Below are positions 41,879 through 42,261 of a stretch of 42,261 bases of DNA, piece by piece. The position numbers were made by a program, and so were the translations under genes. Origin of the DNA: Lachnospiraceae bacterium (lineage in GTDB: Bacteria > Bacillota > Clostridia > Lachnospirales > Lachnospiraceae); NCBI GenBank assembly GCA_017558145.1, contig JAFYWF010000106.1, forward strand, positions 1 to 42,261, written 5' to 3'. The notes below the pieces were generated by a model. The model did no database searches. It had not been told where the DNA came from and saw nothing but the letters and a program-made list of their open reading frames with translations. Within the stretch, counting starts at the first letter, position 1; each line of letters begins with the position of its first letter.

Positions 41879-42202
41879 ATGGTAAAAAGATTGTGTCTAT
41901 TCGGTTTGTATTCTCTTGCCTGTATGTCCGCATCAGCCAAATGTGGCGGTGTGGACTACAGCTGGGGAGCCGATGCCCTTGCCCTCATGCACGACTATGT
42001 GGTGACCCTCATGCTCTATGTGCTCTACCTCATTTACGCCATAGCCGCCATCGTGGTCATCTACGCCAGTCTGCAAATCTACATCAAGATGAACCTCCGT
42101 GAGGAAGGTATCATCAAGGAACTCATGATGCTGGTCGGTGCCATCCTTTTCATCATCGGTGCCTCCATCGTCTTCCCGGCCTTCTTCGGCTATCAGACAT
42201 AG
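41879..42202 (+). CDS. traE: TraE-type conjugal transfer protein (DUF4134)
   Basis: A 107-residue DUF4134 protein, called TraE in CTnDOT-type elements. A signal-like N terminus (LFGLYSLACMSASAKCGG) is followed by DYSWGADALALMHDYVVTLM and two membrane helices (VLYLIYAIAAIVVIYASLQI; LMMLVGAILFIIGASIVFPA). It is a small inner-membrane part of the mating apparatus, and traF (DUF4133) normally follows just downstream, beyond the window. ATG at 41879 is preferred to GTG at 41867. The gene is markedly more GC-rich than the rest of the window. Confidence 0.85.
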   Translation: MVKRLCLFGLYSLACMSASAKCGGVDYSWGADALALMHDYVVTLMLYVLYLIYAIAAIVVIYASLQIYIKMNLREEGIIKELMMLVGAILFIIGASIVFPAFFGYQT

Positions 42203-42261
42203 CAACATAAAGACTCAACTGCAGAAGAGTACCATTTGACTAACTAAAAAATTCATTGAAA

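Overview
The window is AT-rich DNA from a Bacteroidales bacterium (Bacteroides, Phocaeicola or Prevotella type). The evidence is promoters with the Bacteroidetes -7 box TAnnTTTG, a DUF2147 protein, OMP_b-brl_3 barrels with CarboxypepD_reg-like domains, AAA-ATPase-like/PDDEXK_9 proteins and a CTnDOT-type TraE (DUF4134). I cannot name the species.

Layout. (1) 1-1.4 kb: 5' part of an OmpR-type response regulator and a DUF2147 secreted protein with a clear promoter and terminator, then a tRNA-3'-end-like fragment and a long perfect palindrome. (2) 1.8-6.5 kb, plus strand: an AAA-ATPase/PD-(D/E)XK protein, a very large adenosine deaminase with a complete active site (RdrB-sized, but no RdrA nearby) and a small unknown protein. 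(3) 6.5-11.4 kb, minus strand: M42 metallopeptidase, a 36-residue peptide, a radical SAM/SPASM maturase and an SNF2 helicase as one operon, with a hairpin attenuator between peptide and maturase. (4) 11.7-12.6 kb: a GH16 lipoprotein. (5) 12.7-37.7 kb: a large radical-SAM RiPP island. (6) 37.7-38.9 kb: a TetR regulator and three hairpins that share a conserved loop but have different stems. (7) 38.9-42.3 kb: the edge of a conjugative transposon (primase-like protein, an Abi_2/HEPN protein, TraD-like, TraE).

The RiPP island has three precursor/maturase pairs. Two are on the minus strand (precursors at 17228-17386 and 27771-27959, maturases at 15705-17168 and 26120-27592). Each is next to a long outer-membrane barrel gene, and a truncated third barrel lies at 12913-13518. 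The third pair (35373-37116) sits in a plus-strand operon that also encodes a DUF3244 protein, a small HTH protein, a GT-B-like glycosyltransferase, a C39-peptidase ABC exporter, an HlyD-like adaptor and a degenerate C39-like protein. The likely flow is: the maturase modifies Cys-containing core residues after the GG leader end, the C39 exporter cleaves at GG and pumps the product out through HlyD, and the barrels act at the outer membrane. A membrane-anchored TPR/HTH regulator lies between the two halves.

The strongest new signal is a 19-bp near-palindrome, AGTCC-N9-GGAYT. It occurs six times, only between 12.7 and 28.1 kb, and every copy lies exactly 9 bp upstream of a -7 box (four exact, two with one mismatch). 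This looks like the operator of a dedicated activator of the RiPP genes. The region has been reworked by decay and mobile DNA: a deleted IS4-type transposase lies between one such promoter and its barrel gene, an integrase-less XRE/HTH/primase-helicase cassette sits beside a divergent pair of these promoters, and an AAA-ATPase gene has been duplicated together with its promoter.
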